Positions 35,077-43,373 of a stretch of DNA of 64,000 bases are shown here, piece by piece. Both the position numbers and the translations under genes were made by a program. The DNA is from Domibacillus robiginosus (GTDB lineage Bacteria > Bacillota > Bacilli > Bacillales > Domibacillaceae). The notes under the pieces are model-generated. The model saw only the letters and a list, made by a program, of their open reading frames with translations, searched no databases and was not told the origin of the DNA. Every line of letters begins with the position of its first letter. Position 1 is the stretch's first letter. The stretch is from positions 28,085 to 92,084 of the forward strand of contig NZ_LAHL01000057.1 in assembly GCF_000966195.1 (NCBI RefSeq), given 5' to 3'.

Positions 35077-36018
35077 ATGAAGGTGCTGGTTACTGGTGCA
35101 GCTGGTTTCATAGGCTCTCACTTATGTGAACGGCTGTTGGCTGAAGGACACGAAGTGGTGGGTGTTGATATGTTCCTGTTCAAAGAATCGGAACGCTTTA
35201 AGCAGGATAACGTAAAAGAACTTTTACAGCACCCTAACTTCAAGTTAGTCAACGGCAATCTCCTCGAGCTTGATTTGAAAAAGCTCCTGGAGGGGATCGA
35301 AGTCATCTTCCACCAGGCAGCGATCGCGGGCGTCAGGAATAGCTGGGGAGCTACCTTTCGGCAATACGTGGAACTGAATATCCTAATGACTCAGAGGCTC
35401 TTGGAAGCATGTAAGGATCTGCCTCTCAAGAAATTCGTGTACGCCTCGACTTCCTCCATTTACGGTATAACGGACGGCAGGACATCTGAAGACAAACCTG
35501 CAATGCCCATTTCTCCATATGGCACAAGTAAATTGGCCGGTGAGCATTTACTTCGTATGTACCACTTGAATTTTGGGCTGCCGGCAACTTCGTTGAGGTA
35601 CTTTACCGTATATGGTCCAAGGCAGCGTCCTGACATGGCTTTTCACAAATTCTTGAAAGCAGTCCTAAGAGACGAATCCATCCCCCTATTTGGAGACGGC
35701 CAGCAAACCCGGGATTTCACGTATGTGAGTGATGCCGTTGAAGCAAATATCCTGGCAATGAATCATCCGGAGCATGGAAATGTGTTCAATATCGGCGGCG
35801 CGGAAAGGTCTTCTGTGAATCAAGTTCTTACTGTAATGGAAGCTGTCACAGGAAAGGAAATAAAAATTGATTATCAGTCTATGCAGCCCGGTGATCCGCT
35901 CCATACGTGGGCTGATATATCCCAGGCGCGTGAAAAGCTGGGATATAACCCGAAAATCACCTTACGTGCGGGCATCCAAAATGAATGGGATTACATCAAA
36001 AAAATGTATCAACCGTAA
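35077..36018 (+). CDS. NAD-dependent UDP-sugar epimerase (YtcB-like)
   Basis: This 313 aa short-chain dehydrogenase-type epimerase has GAAGFIGSHLCERL, HQAAIAGVRNSWG, STSSIYG, the YxxxK pair in PYGTSKLAGEH, and YTVYGPRQRPDMAF-like TVYGPRQRPDM. It most likely interconverts UDP-glucuronate and UDP-galacturonate, as expected beside a UDP-glucose dehydrogenase. It is last in the operon and is ended by a strong terminator. Confidence 0.9.
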   Translation: MKVLVTGAAGFIGSHLCERLLAEGHEVVGVDMFLFKESERFKQDNVKELLQHPNFKLVNGNLLELDLKKLLEGIEVIFHQAAIAGVRNSWGATFRQYVELNILMTQRLLEACKDLPLKKFVYASTSSIYGITDGRTSEDKPAMPISPYGTSKLAGEHLLRMYHLNFGLPATSLRYFTVYGPRQRPDMAFHKFLKAVLRDESIPLFGDGQQTRDFTYVSDAVEANILAMNHPEHGNVFNIGGAERSSVNQVLTVMEAVTGKEIKIDYQSMQPGDPLHTWADISQAREKLGYNPKITLRAGIQNEWDYIKKMYQP

Positions 36019-36070
36019 ACAACAGTAAGGCGCAAATTGTTTTGCCGGTTCAGGCAGCCATTGCAGGATT

Positions 36071-36112
36071 AAAAAAACGTCTTGGAATCATAATCCAAGA
36101 CGTTTTTTTATT
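36071..36112 (+). terminator. Intrinsic terminator of the polysaccharide operon
   Basis: Arms AAAAAACGTCTTGGA and TCCAAGACGTTTTTT enclose a 9 base AT-rich loop and end in T7. It is 53 bp after the epimerase stop. Confidence 0.92.
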
Positions 36113-36180
36113 GAACGTTTTTCGCGTTTTTGGCTTTCAGAGAAAAGCACGGCAGGCTTTCCGGTTTAACTACTTCTACA

Positions 36181-36414
36181 TCAATGCGGAGGCCCAACCA
36201 GGTCACGTAACCGGTCACTTATATACTGGCCTTCGATAAGCTGATTTAAGGACTCTTCTTTTACTTCCTGCATAATTTGTTGACAAGCCTTTTTACATAA
36301 AAGTCCAGTCATCTCTTCTTTTTTAACGTAAAGGTGCTTTATTTTTCTCGCTCTATGGGGCAACCTCTTAGAATTCAGGGGTTTTTTGATGCTCATACTT
36401 TTGCTTGTGTTCAA
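36181..36414 (-). CDS. Possible small hydrophilic protein
   Basis: A 77-codon frame; an inner ATG behind AAAGAAGAG would give about 45 residues (MTGLLCKKACQQIMQEVKEE then SLNQLIEGQYISDRLRDLVG). The helical, charged character looks protein-like. There is no family match I recognise and no copy in the paralogous SR1 block. Could be chance. Confidence 0.3.
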   Translation of the reverse strand: MNTSKSMSIKKPLNSKRLPHRARKIKHLYVKKEEMTGLLCKKACQQIMQEVKEESLNQLIEGQYISDRLRDLVGPPH

Positions 36415-36736
36415 TCTTTTGGAGTGTAACGGATAAATTCCTTTTTGATAGGCGAATAAATATAATTAAGGGACTTGTTTTGTCCCTTTCAGAAAAAACG
36501 ATTAAATATAACCCTTTGGTATTTAATCATTTATCCAAAAAAGCTAAAGTCTTTGACATAGAATTTTATTTTGGTTAGTTGAACAAATCTGACCAACGGG
36601 AGAATATGGGTTCTAAAACCTTGGTGGAACAACGTTTTTTAAAGTAATCAATTTTATTTATTTAAAACGAAAAAGGGCATCACATATATAGAAGACAAAG
36701 GTGAAATAAAAAGTGGGTATTTTTTGTCCCGATAAC

Positions 36737-36765
36737 TTGATTTATCATCTAATTTGTATTATGAT
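36737..36765 (+). promoter_or_regulatory. SigA promoter of SR1-like RNA 2
   Basis: TTGATT, 17 bp, TATGAT, identical boxes and spacing to copy 1. AAAAAACGCTTTCA follows as a cre-like roadblock site. Confidence 0.7.
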
Positions 36766-36772
36766 AAAGTCA

Positions 36773-37008
36773 AATAAAAAACGCTTTCAAAAAAGCGAGG
36801 AGGAATACACAATGGGTACTATCGTATGTCAAACTTGTCTAGAAACAATAGAGCATTTTGAAGAAGAAAAAGTAACATTGTTGTATGCAGATTGCGGTTG
36901 CAGCCATGAAAATGCAAGCAACGAATAATTAATCAAAAATTAAAATGATCTCACCATAATATAAGACATAAATCTGCCCGGATGATAATTCATCCGGGCA
37001 GATTTATG
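36773..37008 (+). ncRNA. SR1-like dual-function RNA, copy 2
   Basis: About 235 nt from the predicted start to the hairpin AAATCTGCCCGGATGA / TCATCCGGGCAGATTT (36970-37003). Compensatory change in the stem (CTG/CAG here, CCG/CGG in copy 1) shows the hairpin is kept by selection. Ends are inferred. Confidence 0.65.
36812..36928 (+). CDS. SR1P-family small protein, copy 2
   Basis: The 38 aa product differs from copy 1 mainly near the C-terminus (CGCSHENASNE against CGCKHETAGNE) and at Ile13 for Met. The same GGAGGAATACACA ribosome site is used. As in copy 1, it is expected to bind GapA. An in-frame upstream extension to 36713 covers the promoter and is not real. Confidence 0.9.
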   Translation: MGTIVCQTCLETIEHFEEEKVTLLYADCGCSHENASNE

Positions 37009-37020
37009 TTGTGAAATTTG

Positions 37021-37137
37021 GCTTGCCCACCTCAATGGAATAGCTGGGTGTTAATCTATGTGTGTAGATTCCTTTATAGCTAAACGTGTCATCTGCTCCC
37101 GCGTACAATAAAGCACCAGTCTTTTAAACCTTGGCTT
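37021..37137 (-). repeat. Dispersed coding-like fragment, copy 1
   Basis: Similar to 62340-62456. On the minus strand both read as protein: ALLYAGADDTFSYKGIYTHR then LTPSYSIEVGK here, against ALLCGGDPTFSSIEGSTQIG then LIPDYSIETGK there. Both end soon after at a stop. They look like the C-terminal ends of two copies of the same unknown gene. Confidence 0.5.
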
Positions 37138-37142
37138 CTGAA

Positions 37143-37310
37143 ATGGAAGGGAAAAAAACGCTGGTACATGGCGTAGTATTGACGCTCGGAGACCCTTCAT
37201 TTATGCAGGCCGAAATAGAAGAACGGCTGATATGTAAACATGAAGCTGAGCTTGTGGGCAAAAATAATTGCACGAAATGGAATAACATTTCGTGCAGAAG
37301 TCTGAAATGA
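37143..37310 (+). CDS. Small open frame, possibly a gene remnant
   Basis: 55 codons (MEGKKTLVHGVVLTLGDPSF, MQAEIEERLICKHEAELVGK) without a proper ribosome site. The first 40 residues look like real protein. The last 15 run through a hairpin (37269-37296, arms TGCACGAAATG and complement), so the reading frame probably entered non-coding sequence. Not recognised. Confidence 0.3.
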   Translation: MEGKKTLVHGVVLTLGDPSFMQAEIEERLICKHEAELVGKNNCTKWNNISCRSLK

Positions 37311-37365
37311 ATAGAGGTCTATAAGCTTTATTAATCTAAAGTGATAAAATATTTTTTCAAAATCA

Positions 37366-37857
37366 CTAACACCAAACTATAATTTTGTAGGGTGTGGTTT
37401 GGGCGGGAATACTTCTAGTTGTAGGGCCATAGACAACAATTAAGTTTCGGTTTGCGGGGGTTCTTGTAAAGGTTTGCCCGTTTACCAATACTATTTGGGT
37501 AGAGGGTGAAAGATTTAATTTTAATTGGCCATCACTGCTTTCCATCCGGCTATTAAAGTAGTCTACTTTCACATTTTGATATGGGTTGTCTTTTGCCATA
37601 ACAAGTGCCTGGTATTGTGGCGGGAAGATAAGAGGGACTGGTGCATCTCCATCATAATATCCCGTTACCCTATCTCCTACCGCTACCACTGCATGGTCTA
37701 CAAAGTAAGTAGAGGGTGACACTACAAAATTTACTAAGGCTCCATATCCGTCCTCTACAGACATTAATTTATAGCAGCCTTCTCCTTCACCATTTTGGCT
37801 GATCATAAAGTCAGTAATCATGGTGACGGTGCCATAGAAGGATTTAAAGCGAACCAT
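37366..37857 (-). CDS. Conserved Bacillales hypothetical protein, likely sporulation-expressed
   Basis: This 163 aa beta-rich soluble protein has YKLMSVEDGYGALVNFVVSP, STYFVDHAVVAVGDRVTGYY, PVPLIFPPQYQALVMAK, and the end VYGPTTRSIPAQTTPYKIIV. I recall similar uncharacterised proteins in Bacillus and relatives. There is no signal peptide. ATG 37857 is 6 bases from GGAGGT; the ATG at 37863 touches it. A SigK-like promoter just upstream suggests a spore-coat or exosporium role, which is an inference. Confidence 0.85.
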   Translation of the reverse strand: MVRFKSFYGTVTMITDFMISQNGEGEGCYKLMSVEDGYGALVNFVVSPSTYFVDHAVVAVGDRVTGYYDGDAPVPLIFPPQYQALVMAKDNPYQNVKVDYFNSRMESSDGQLKLNLSPSTQIVLVNGQTFTRTPANRNLIVVYGPTTRSIPAQTTPYKIIVWC

Positions 37858-37894
37858 ACTCATACCTCCGTCGCTGTTCAGACATATTCCTATA

Positions 37895-37922
37895 TAAATT
37901 ATGCACTTCTATAACTTGGTGT
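37895..37922 (-). promoter_or_regulatory. SigK-like promoter of the 163 aa gene
   Basis: On the minus strand AC, 17 bases, CATAATTTA fits AC-N17-CATANNNTA. It is 38-65 bp before the start codon. Confidence 0.5.
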
Positions 37923-38352
37923 GTCTTATATGAAATATCTAGAATGGTGAAAACCCCTGCGTAATGGGCATTGGTAAACAGTCATCCAAAGAATCGATTG
38001 AAAATTGAAAATACTTGAAAAAATACTTAAAGAAAAGAATGTAATGTTCTCTTACTAAAAATAAATATCAGCAATTTTATATAAATAAGGGAATTTTTTT
38101 GAAACGTCATTTAGTTTACTGATTGGAACATATAAAACGCCACTATGAAAGCCAGTCTCCCTAAAAAATATCTAAAATGCTCATTTTGTTAATGAAGTCA
38201 AAGAGGTCAGAAAAACATTAAACAAAGTCAATATAGTGTTATAAAAAATGAAAGACAGTATGGAATAATAAAAAAGCTAACAATAAATTGTCTGAAAAGT
38301 CGGATAGTTAAAGAGAGGGGGGAGGGTTAAGATAAAAATTTAAAAGTAGAAA

Positions 38353-38409
38353 TGAAAGCGCTTAAAATAGGTTATTCTTTTTCTTTCACAGCTATCAATT
38401 ATGATAGCT
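38353..38409 (+). promoter_or_regulatory. cre site and palindrome upstream of the GH59 gene
   Basis: TGAAAGCGCTTAAA (38353-38366) matches the cre consensus at 13 of 14 positions, so CcpA repression is likely. AGCTATCA-ATTA-TGATAGCT at 38390-38409 is a perfect inverted repeat that could bind a locus-specific regulator. The region 37930-38350 is AT-rich with no gene seen. Confidence 0.6.
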
Positions 38410-38505
38410 AGTACATTCGTAACAATAGTTTGAATGGTAAATGCCATAATCGAAGCATTTCAGCTCTTTTTAATATCTTTAGAGAAGAGAGAGGATGACT
38501 ATAAA

Positions 38506-41500
38506 ATGGTAAGTAAAAGAAAAAAAATGAAAAAGATTGTTGGATCTTTAACAGTTGCCTCCACAATACTTGGCTCCGTTACTTTCGTAAATCCAAGTGA
38601 ACCTCAAGCTGATACAGTTACCAAAACGATTACAATCGACGGAAATAACGTAGATAAATATAACCGCTTTAAAGGATTTGGAACGGTAACAGCAAATAAC
38701 ACCTCACGATTGATGCTGGACTACAAAGAAGAACACCCAAAAGAGTATTGGGAAATAATGAATAAGCTATTTAATAAAGAAACTGGTGCCGGACTCACAC
38801 ACATTAAAGTGGAGTTAGGAGCGGATGTAAATTCATCTTCAGGTACAGAGCCGGCAACTATGCGCTACGCCGACGAACCGGCAGATGTACTCAGAGGAGC
38901 AGGATTTCAGTTTGCCGCTGATGCAAAATCAATTAATAGGGATATCACAATCGAAATTTTGCGCTGGGGAGAACCACGCTGGACCTGGACTGGTGCTGCA
39001 AATCAAGACTATGAAAACCGGTACCAATGGTACAAACAAACAATCGATGCTGTATATAAGGAATATGGTTTTAAACTAGATTATGTTGGAATCTCTCAAA
39101 ATGAAAGGGCACAGAATAATGGAAGGAATGAAGTTGACTGGCTCAAATACTTTACTTCAAAAATTAAACAAGAACCAAACTATGATTCAGACTACAAGGA
39201 CATTAAATTTGTTGCATCAGATGGCTATCGTGACACAAAAACGATTAGCCGTACACTGTTAGACAACCCGGATTTAATAGATGAAATTGATGTTATTAGT
39301 TCCCACTATGGCCTGACTGGCTCCAATGAACTTACGCAGTTACAGAACAAATTGATTGCTGAAGGGAAAAAGCCAAAAGAAAGCTGGGTTTCTGAAGGGA
39401 TCGCGCCAATGATTAATGCGCGTTACCGTGAAAATATGGAACCGAATTATAAAGGGCTGGGAGGAAAAGCTGGGATTGTTGATGTGACATCGCGAATTAT
39501 TTCTGCATATTCATGGACAGGAGCAGGCAGTAATCCACTAAATGCTGTTTCATTCGACTTCCAGCCTTCTGTGGCGGCTTTTTATGAAGGCTCTTCCTAT
39601 AATCCGAAACACTTAATTAGCGCATATGACCCTTGGTCTGGCTTTTATGAAGTAGATGGCGGACTGCAGGGTGTTCGTCATGTGATGAACTTTGTCGGAT
39701 ATGATGATCACACCACACCTGAAAATGAGCGCTGGATGTATGTAAAGGATGCAACGTTCAGTGACGGCAGTTTTTTTGATGGCGGTGTAGACGTTGATAC
39801 AAGCACAAACAATTACATGACATTAAAAGATCCAGAAACGGACGATTACACAACCGTTTTTGCAAACAATACAAAACAGACACGGACATATACAATTCAT
39901 ACAAAAAATTTAAATGGAAAAGAAAACGCACCTGTTTATGTATGGGAAACACGCGGTGGGGATGAAGGACAGGCATATGATGCAAACTGGTTTAAAAATG
40001 TCAGCAAAGTAGAACCAAAAGATGGGGAGTACGAAGTAGAAGTGAAACCATATTCTATTGTGACTATTTCAACACTGGACAAGGAGTCTGAAATAGAGGA
40101 TTTTGAATACCGTTCACAACCCGCTGATTTATCAAAAGATACCATTATGCCGCTGCCATATAAGGACGATTTTGAATACGATAAATACCCTGTTGACGAA
40201 AAAGGCCGGGATTACGTTGAGCGCCGTGGAGGCACACCTCGCTATACAACTGACCAAATCGGTGCTTTTGAAGTTGTGAAAGAAGCAACGAAACCACTAG
40301 CTGCTGGAAGCGCAGAACGTGCAGAACTGGAAATCCCAGAGGAAAAGAAGCATGGAAACATGCTGCAGCAGAAAATTACACATGACATTATTGGGGCAGA
40401 TTGGGCTGTTTGGGGAGGAAAGGATGGATCAGCATCAAACAGTAATCCGAATACTACAATCGGTGATCATCGCTGGGTGAATTACAAAGTTTCCTATGAC
40501 TTTTTATTAGATACGCATACACCTGAAGCAGCGGACAGAAGCAACTATGCTTTAATCGGTGTACGACAGGTGAAGGCCGGTGGAGAAGATTCTCACGCCC
40601 CATACAATGCTAGAGTTTATGTGGATGGAAAATATGAAATTCTTAAACTGGGGAAAGTAGTGAAAAATGGAACAATTGAAGGGTTCGACAATAAAGTATG
40701 GCACAATTTAGCCTTTGAAGCGAAAGAAAATGAATTTACGCTTTATCTTGATGAAAAGGAAATTGCGGTTTATACGGATGAAGATTCAACTGTAATGGCT
40801 GGACGAGTTGCGTTAGGGTCTGGTTACTATGAAACCCTTATTGATAATTTGCGTATCGAGCCAATCAAAGGGTATACGTACGAATCTGAAAAGGTTGACA
40901 GTGCACAAGGAAAGAAATACGAAACAGAAGAAGGGGCTCTAAATAATTTCAATTCGTTGAATCCAATCAGATATGTTGGGAAATGGGACTATACGCAGGC
41001 AGGTTATGCGCATTTTAACCGTACACAAATGACTGCTAAAACGGATGTGCCTGTTTGGAATGGCGTAACGGTGGGATTCAAAGATACGACTACGGTACAA
41101 GGAGCTTTAAACAAAGTTCATTATTCTGGAAACTGGCCATCAAATAGTGCCAATACGTGGGGATCTAATGGAGCTTCATTTGAAATGACATTTAAGGGCA
41201 CTGCTATCAGGTTATTCGGTATAACGAACCCGTCAAATGGAATAGCAGATGTTTATTTAGATGGGCAATTAGTTGGCGAAGCAAATTACTTGAACAATAG
41301 CGAAATTCATCAAATGGTCTGGTCTTCAGAAAATCTTGAAGATAAAGAGCACACACTTAAAGTAGTAGCAAAGAACAAGCCTATTAGCTTCACTAAAGCA
41401 GAAATAGATACAACTGACCCTGTATTAGCAGTTAAAAAATTGGCCGCTGATAACATTGTGAAAATATCTGATGAAACGCTAATTGGAAATGAAGAAACTA

Positions 41501-42306
41501 CTGTTTATGCATTTAGAAAAAATACAGCATGGGGATCAAATGCTACAAATGCCTGGGCAAATTTTAATGATGATCCGTATATTTTGATTCATTTCACAGG
41601 TTCAGGCATCGATTACCTGTCTGGAACCGGAGATAAAACGCTGTATAACTTTGAACTTGATGGGGTAGATGTGGGGAACTTTGGCGTAGATACAGCTACA
41701 GGTGTAAGGTATTCGGTAAGAGGGCTTGAAGAAAAAACGCATACGCTAAAAGTTTCGCTCAAAGATAATGAAAAGAAAGAAACGTACATGGACTACCGTG
41801 GGGTCAATATTTATAGTACTCCAAAAGTAGACATTCCGGACAGCAGCATGATTTTCGATTTTAAAGGATCCGGCTTCAACTTATTCGGTGCGACGCCGGA
41901 CGCTTTAATTGATGTGTATATTGACGATCAATTGATAAGTAAAGACTTTAGGGTTTTTGCTAAAGGAGATAGACAAACTTCTTACAACATAAGAGGGCTG
42001 AAAGATGGAAAGCACACTGCCAAAGTGGTTATAAAAGGAGGCACTTTTGTATTAGACGGCATTGATGTCATTACAGGTAAAAATAAAGTGGAAGTAAACA
42101 AAGAAATGTTGCAGCGATTGTATGATGAAAATATAGATCAAGAACAGAAGGACTATACTAAGGAAAGTTGGAAGCCTTTCCATTCAGCGTTAGTAAAAGC
42201 CAAAGTGGTACTAAAGAATCCGCAGGCTGCCCTGGACCAAGTGGCTGCTGCGTATTCAGCTCTAGAATCAGCGGCTGAAGGATTAGTAGAGCTTTCGGAC
42301 AATTAA
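38506..42306 (+). CDS. Secreted GH59-family multidomain glycoside hydrolase
   Basis: This is a 1266 aa protein with a basic signal peptide (KRKKMKKIVGSLTVASTILG). The N-terminal ~520 residues match the galactocerebrosidase-like GH59 fold: GFGTVTANNTSRLMLDY, HIKVELGADVNSSSGTEPAT, acid/base Glu200 in GISQNERAQ, nucleophile Glu297 in SWVSEGIAP. Then come a lectin-like domain (about 545-800; VDGKYEILKLGKV), two or three beta-sandwich modules (YSGNWPSNSANTWGSNGASF; FTGSGIDYLSGTGDK; FKGSGFNLFGATPDALIDVY), and a helical FIVAR-like end (DYTKESWKPFHSALVKAKVV). No LPxTG or S-layer anchor is seen. It probably releases terminal galactose outside the cell. ATG 38506 is chosen for its signal peptide and AGAGAGGATG. 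Confidence 0.85.
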   Translation: MVSKRKKMKKIVGSLTVASTILGSVTFVNPSEPQADTVTKTITIDGNNVDKYNRFKGFGTVTANNTSRLMLDYKEEHPKEYWEIMNKLFNKETGAGLTHIKVELGADVNSSSGTEPATMRYADEPADVLRGAGFQFAADAKSINRDITIEILRWGEPRWTWTGAANQDYENRYQWYKQTIDAVYKEYGFKLDYVGISQNERAQNNGRNEVDWLKYFTSKIKQEPNYDSDYKDIKFVASDGYRDTKTISRTLLDNPDLIDEIDVISSHYGLTGSNELTQLQNKLIAEGKKPKESWVSEGIAPMINARYRENMEPNYKGLGGKAGIVDVTSRIISAYSWTGAGSNPLNAVSFDFQPSVAAFYEGSSYNPKHLISAYDPWSGFYEVDGGLQGVRHVMNFVGYDDHTTPENERWMYVKDATFSDGSFFDGGVDVDTSTNNYMTLKDPETDDYTTVFANNTKQTRTYTIHTKNLNGKENAPVYVWETRGGDEGQAYDANWFKNVSKVEPKDGEYEVEVKPYSIVTISTLDKESEIEDFEYRSQPADLSKDTIMPLPYKDDFEYDKYPVDEKGRDYVERRGGTPRYTTDQIGAFEVVKEATKPLAAGSAERAELEIPEEKKHGNMLQQKITHDIIGADWAVWGGKDGSASNSNPNTTIGDHRWVNYKVSYDFLLDTHTPEAADRSNYALIGVRQVKAGGEDSHAPYNARVYVDGKYEILKLGKVVKNGTIEGFDNKVWHNLAFEAKENEFTLYLDEKEIAVYTDEDSTVMAGRVALGSGYYETLIDNLRIEPIKGYTYESEKVDSAQGKKYETEEGALNNFNSLNPIRYVGKWDYTQAGYAHFNRTQMTAKTDVPVWNGVTVGFKDTTTVQGALNKVHYSGNWPSNSANTWGSNGASFEMTFKGTAIRLFGITNPSNGIADVYLDGQLVGEANYLNNSEIHQMVWSSENLEDKEHTLKVVAKNKPISFTKAEIDTTDPVLAVKKLAADNIVKISDETLIGNEETTVYAFRKNTAWGSNATNAWANFNDDPYILIHFTGSGIDYLSGTGDKTLYNFELDGVDVGNFGVDTATGVRYSVRGLEEKTHTLKVSLKDNEKKETYMDYRGVNIYSTPKVDIPDSSMIFDFKGSGFNLFGATPDALIDVYIDDQLISKDFRVFAKGDRQTSYNIRGLKDGKHTAKVVIKGGTFVLDGIDVITGKNKVEVNKEMLQRLYDENIDQEQKDYTKESWKPFHSALVKAKVVLKNPQAALDQVAAAYSALESAAEGLVELSDN

Positions 42307-42430
42307 CATTTCTCTTGATAACAAAATAGGTATAAAACAAAAATAGGAGCTGTTTCAAGAGCCCTTATGTGAAAACGCCAGAAAAGCTCTTTAAAGCAGT
42401 CTGCTAGATTCTTTCGATGGTCTTGTTTTT

Positions 42431-42456
42431 AAAAGTCGCCCTTAGGCGGCTTTTTT
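42431..42456 (+). terminator. Intrinsic terminator after the GH59 gene
   Basis: AAGTCGCCC and GGGCGGCTT-type arms (AAGTCGCC-CTTA-GGCGGCTT) followed by TTTT. It separates the secreted enzyme from the ThuA gene, so the downstream genes need their own promoter or read-through. Confidence 0.85.
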
Positions 42457-42590
42457 CAAGAATTCACAAAAGAATCACTTAATAAAATGTTATCTTAGCG
42501 AAATTCACCAAAAGTGGAAAGAGAAAAGAGGTAAAAGGGAAAGTGCCGCCCTCAAAAGGGGGATACGTTTTGCTGAAAGGAGAAACTGTT

Positions 42591-43214
42591 TTGAAAAAAG
42601 CATTAATAGTATGGGGAGGATGGGAAGGGCACCAGTCAGAAGCAGTATCAAATATACTTGCGGATATGCTTCGGTCAGAAAAGTTTGAGGTGACATTGTC
42701 AAATACACTTGATTCATTTTCAGATATTTCATTGATGCAGTCTATGGATTTAATTATTCCTAATTGGACAAATGGCAAGATTGCCAAACAGCCGCTTTCT
42801 AATTTGATAGAAACCATACAAAACGGATGCGGTCTCGCTGGCTGCCATGCTGGAATGTGCGGTGCGTTTCGGCAGGAGGTTGATTATCATTACATGACAG
42901 GCGGTCAATGGGTACAGCATCCTGGAGGTGATGGTATATGTTATACAGTTCGTATTACCGATCAAAATCATCCCGTCACAAAAGGTATGACAGATTTCGA
43001 GGTCTTTACAGAACAATACTATATGCACATTGATCCAGCTATCTCGATTCATGCCGTGACGAATTTCGATAAAGTTGAAATGCCAGTTGTCTGGACGAAA
43101 AAGTGGGGAAAAGGAAACGTTTATTATAACAGTCTCGGACACAGTCCAGAAATTATTCAGCAGCCTGCTGTCTATAAGTTACTGAAAAAGGGATTTTTAT
43201 GGGCATCTCGCTGA
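42591..43214 (+). CDS. ThuA-domain protein
   Basis: This 207 aa class-I glutamine-amidotransferase-like protein has ALIVWGGWEGHQ, LIIPNWTNGKI, GLAGCHAGMCGAF, YHYMTGGQWVQHPGG, QYYMHIDPAI, and GKGNVYYNSLGHSPE. ThuA-type proteins occur in sugar catabolic loci and some act on 3-keto-glycosides; the substrate here is unknown. The start is TTG with GAAAGGAGA 8 bases upstream. A longer frame from 42543 lacks a ribosome site. Confidence 0.85.
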   Translation: MKKALIVWGGWEGHQSEAVSNILADMLRSEKFEVTLSNTLDSFSDISLMQSMDLIIPNWTNGKIAKQPLSNLIETIQNGCGLAGCHAGMCGAFRQEVDYHYMTGGQWVQHPGGDGICYTVRITDQNHPVTKGMTDFEVFTEQYYMHIDPAISIHAVTNFDKVEMPVVWTKKWGKGNVYYNSLGHSPEIIQQPAVYKLLKKGFLWASR

Positions 43215-43373
43215 ACAATTGGTTGTGTTCGCTTCTTATCTTGCAGTCGTCTAAAAAATTTTTTATCTCCAATCTTACATTAAACGATTTTCCTAACAAA
43301 ACCACTTTATAGCAGGAGTAATAAGGTCTGTTAAATGGATGAATGATAAATAATGAATAAAGGATTGATGATA

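Larger units (their letters stand above)
36328..37020 (+). repeat. SR1-type locus, paralogous block copy 2
   Basis: Partner of 25005-25735. It shares the upstream islands (TATTTAATCATTT, TTGACATAGAATTTT), the promoter, the small gene and the terminator. The two loci bracket the spore polysaccharide region in the same orientation. Confidence 0.75.
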
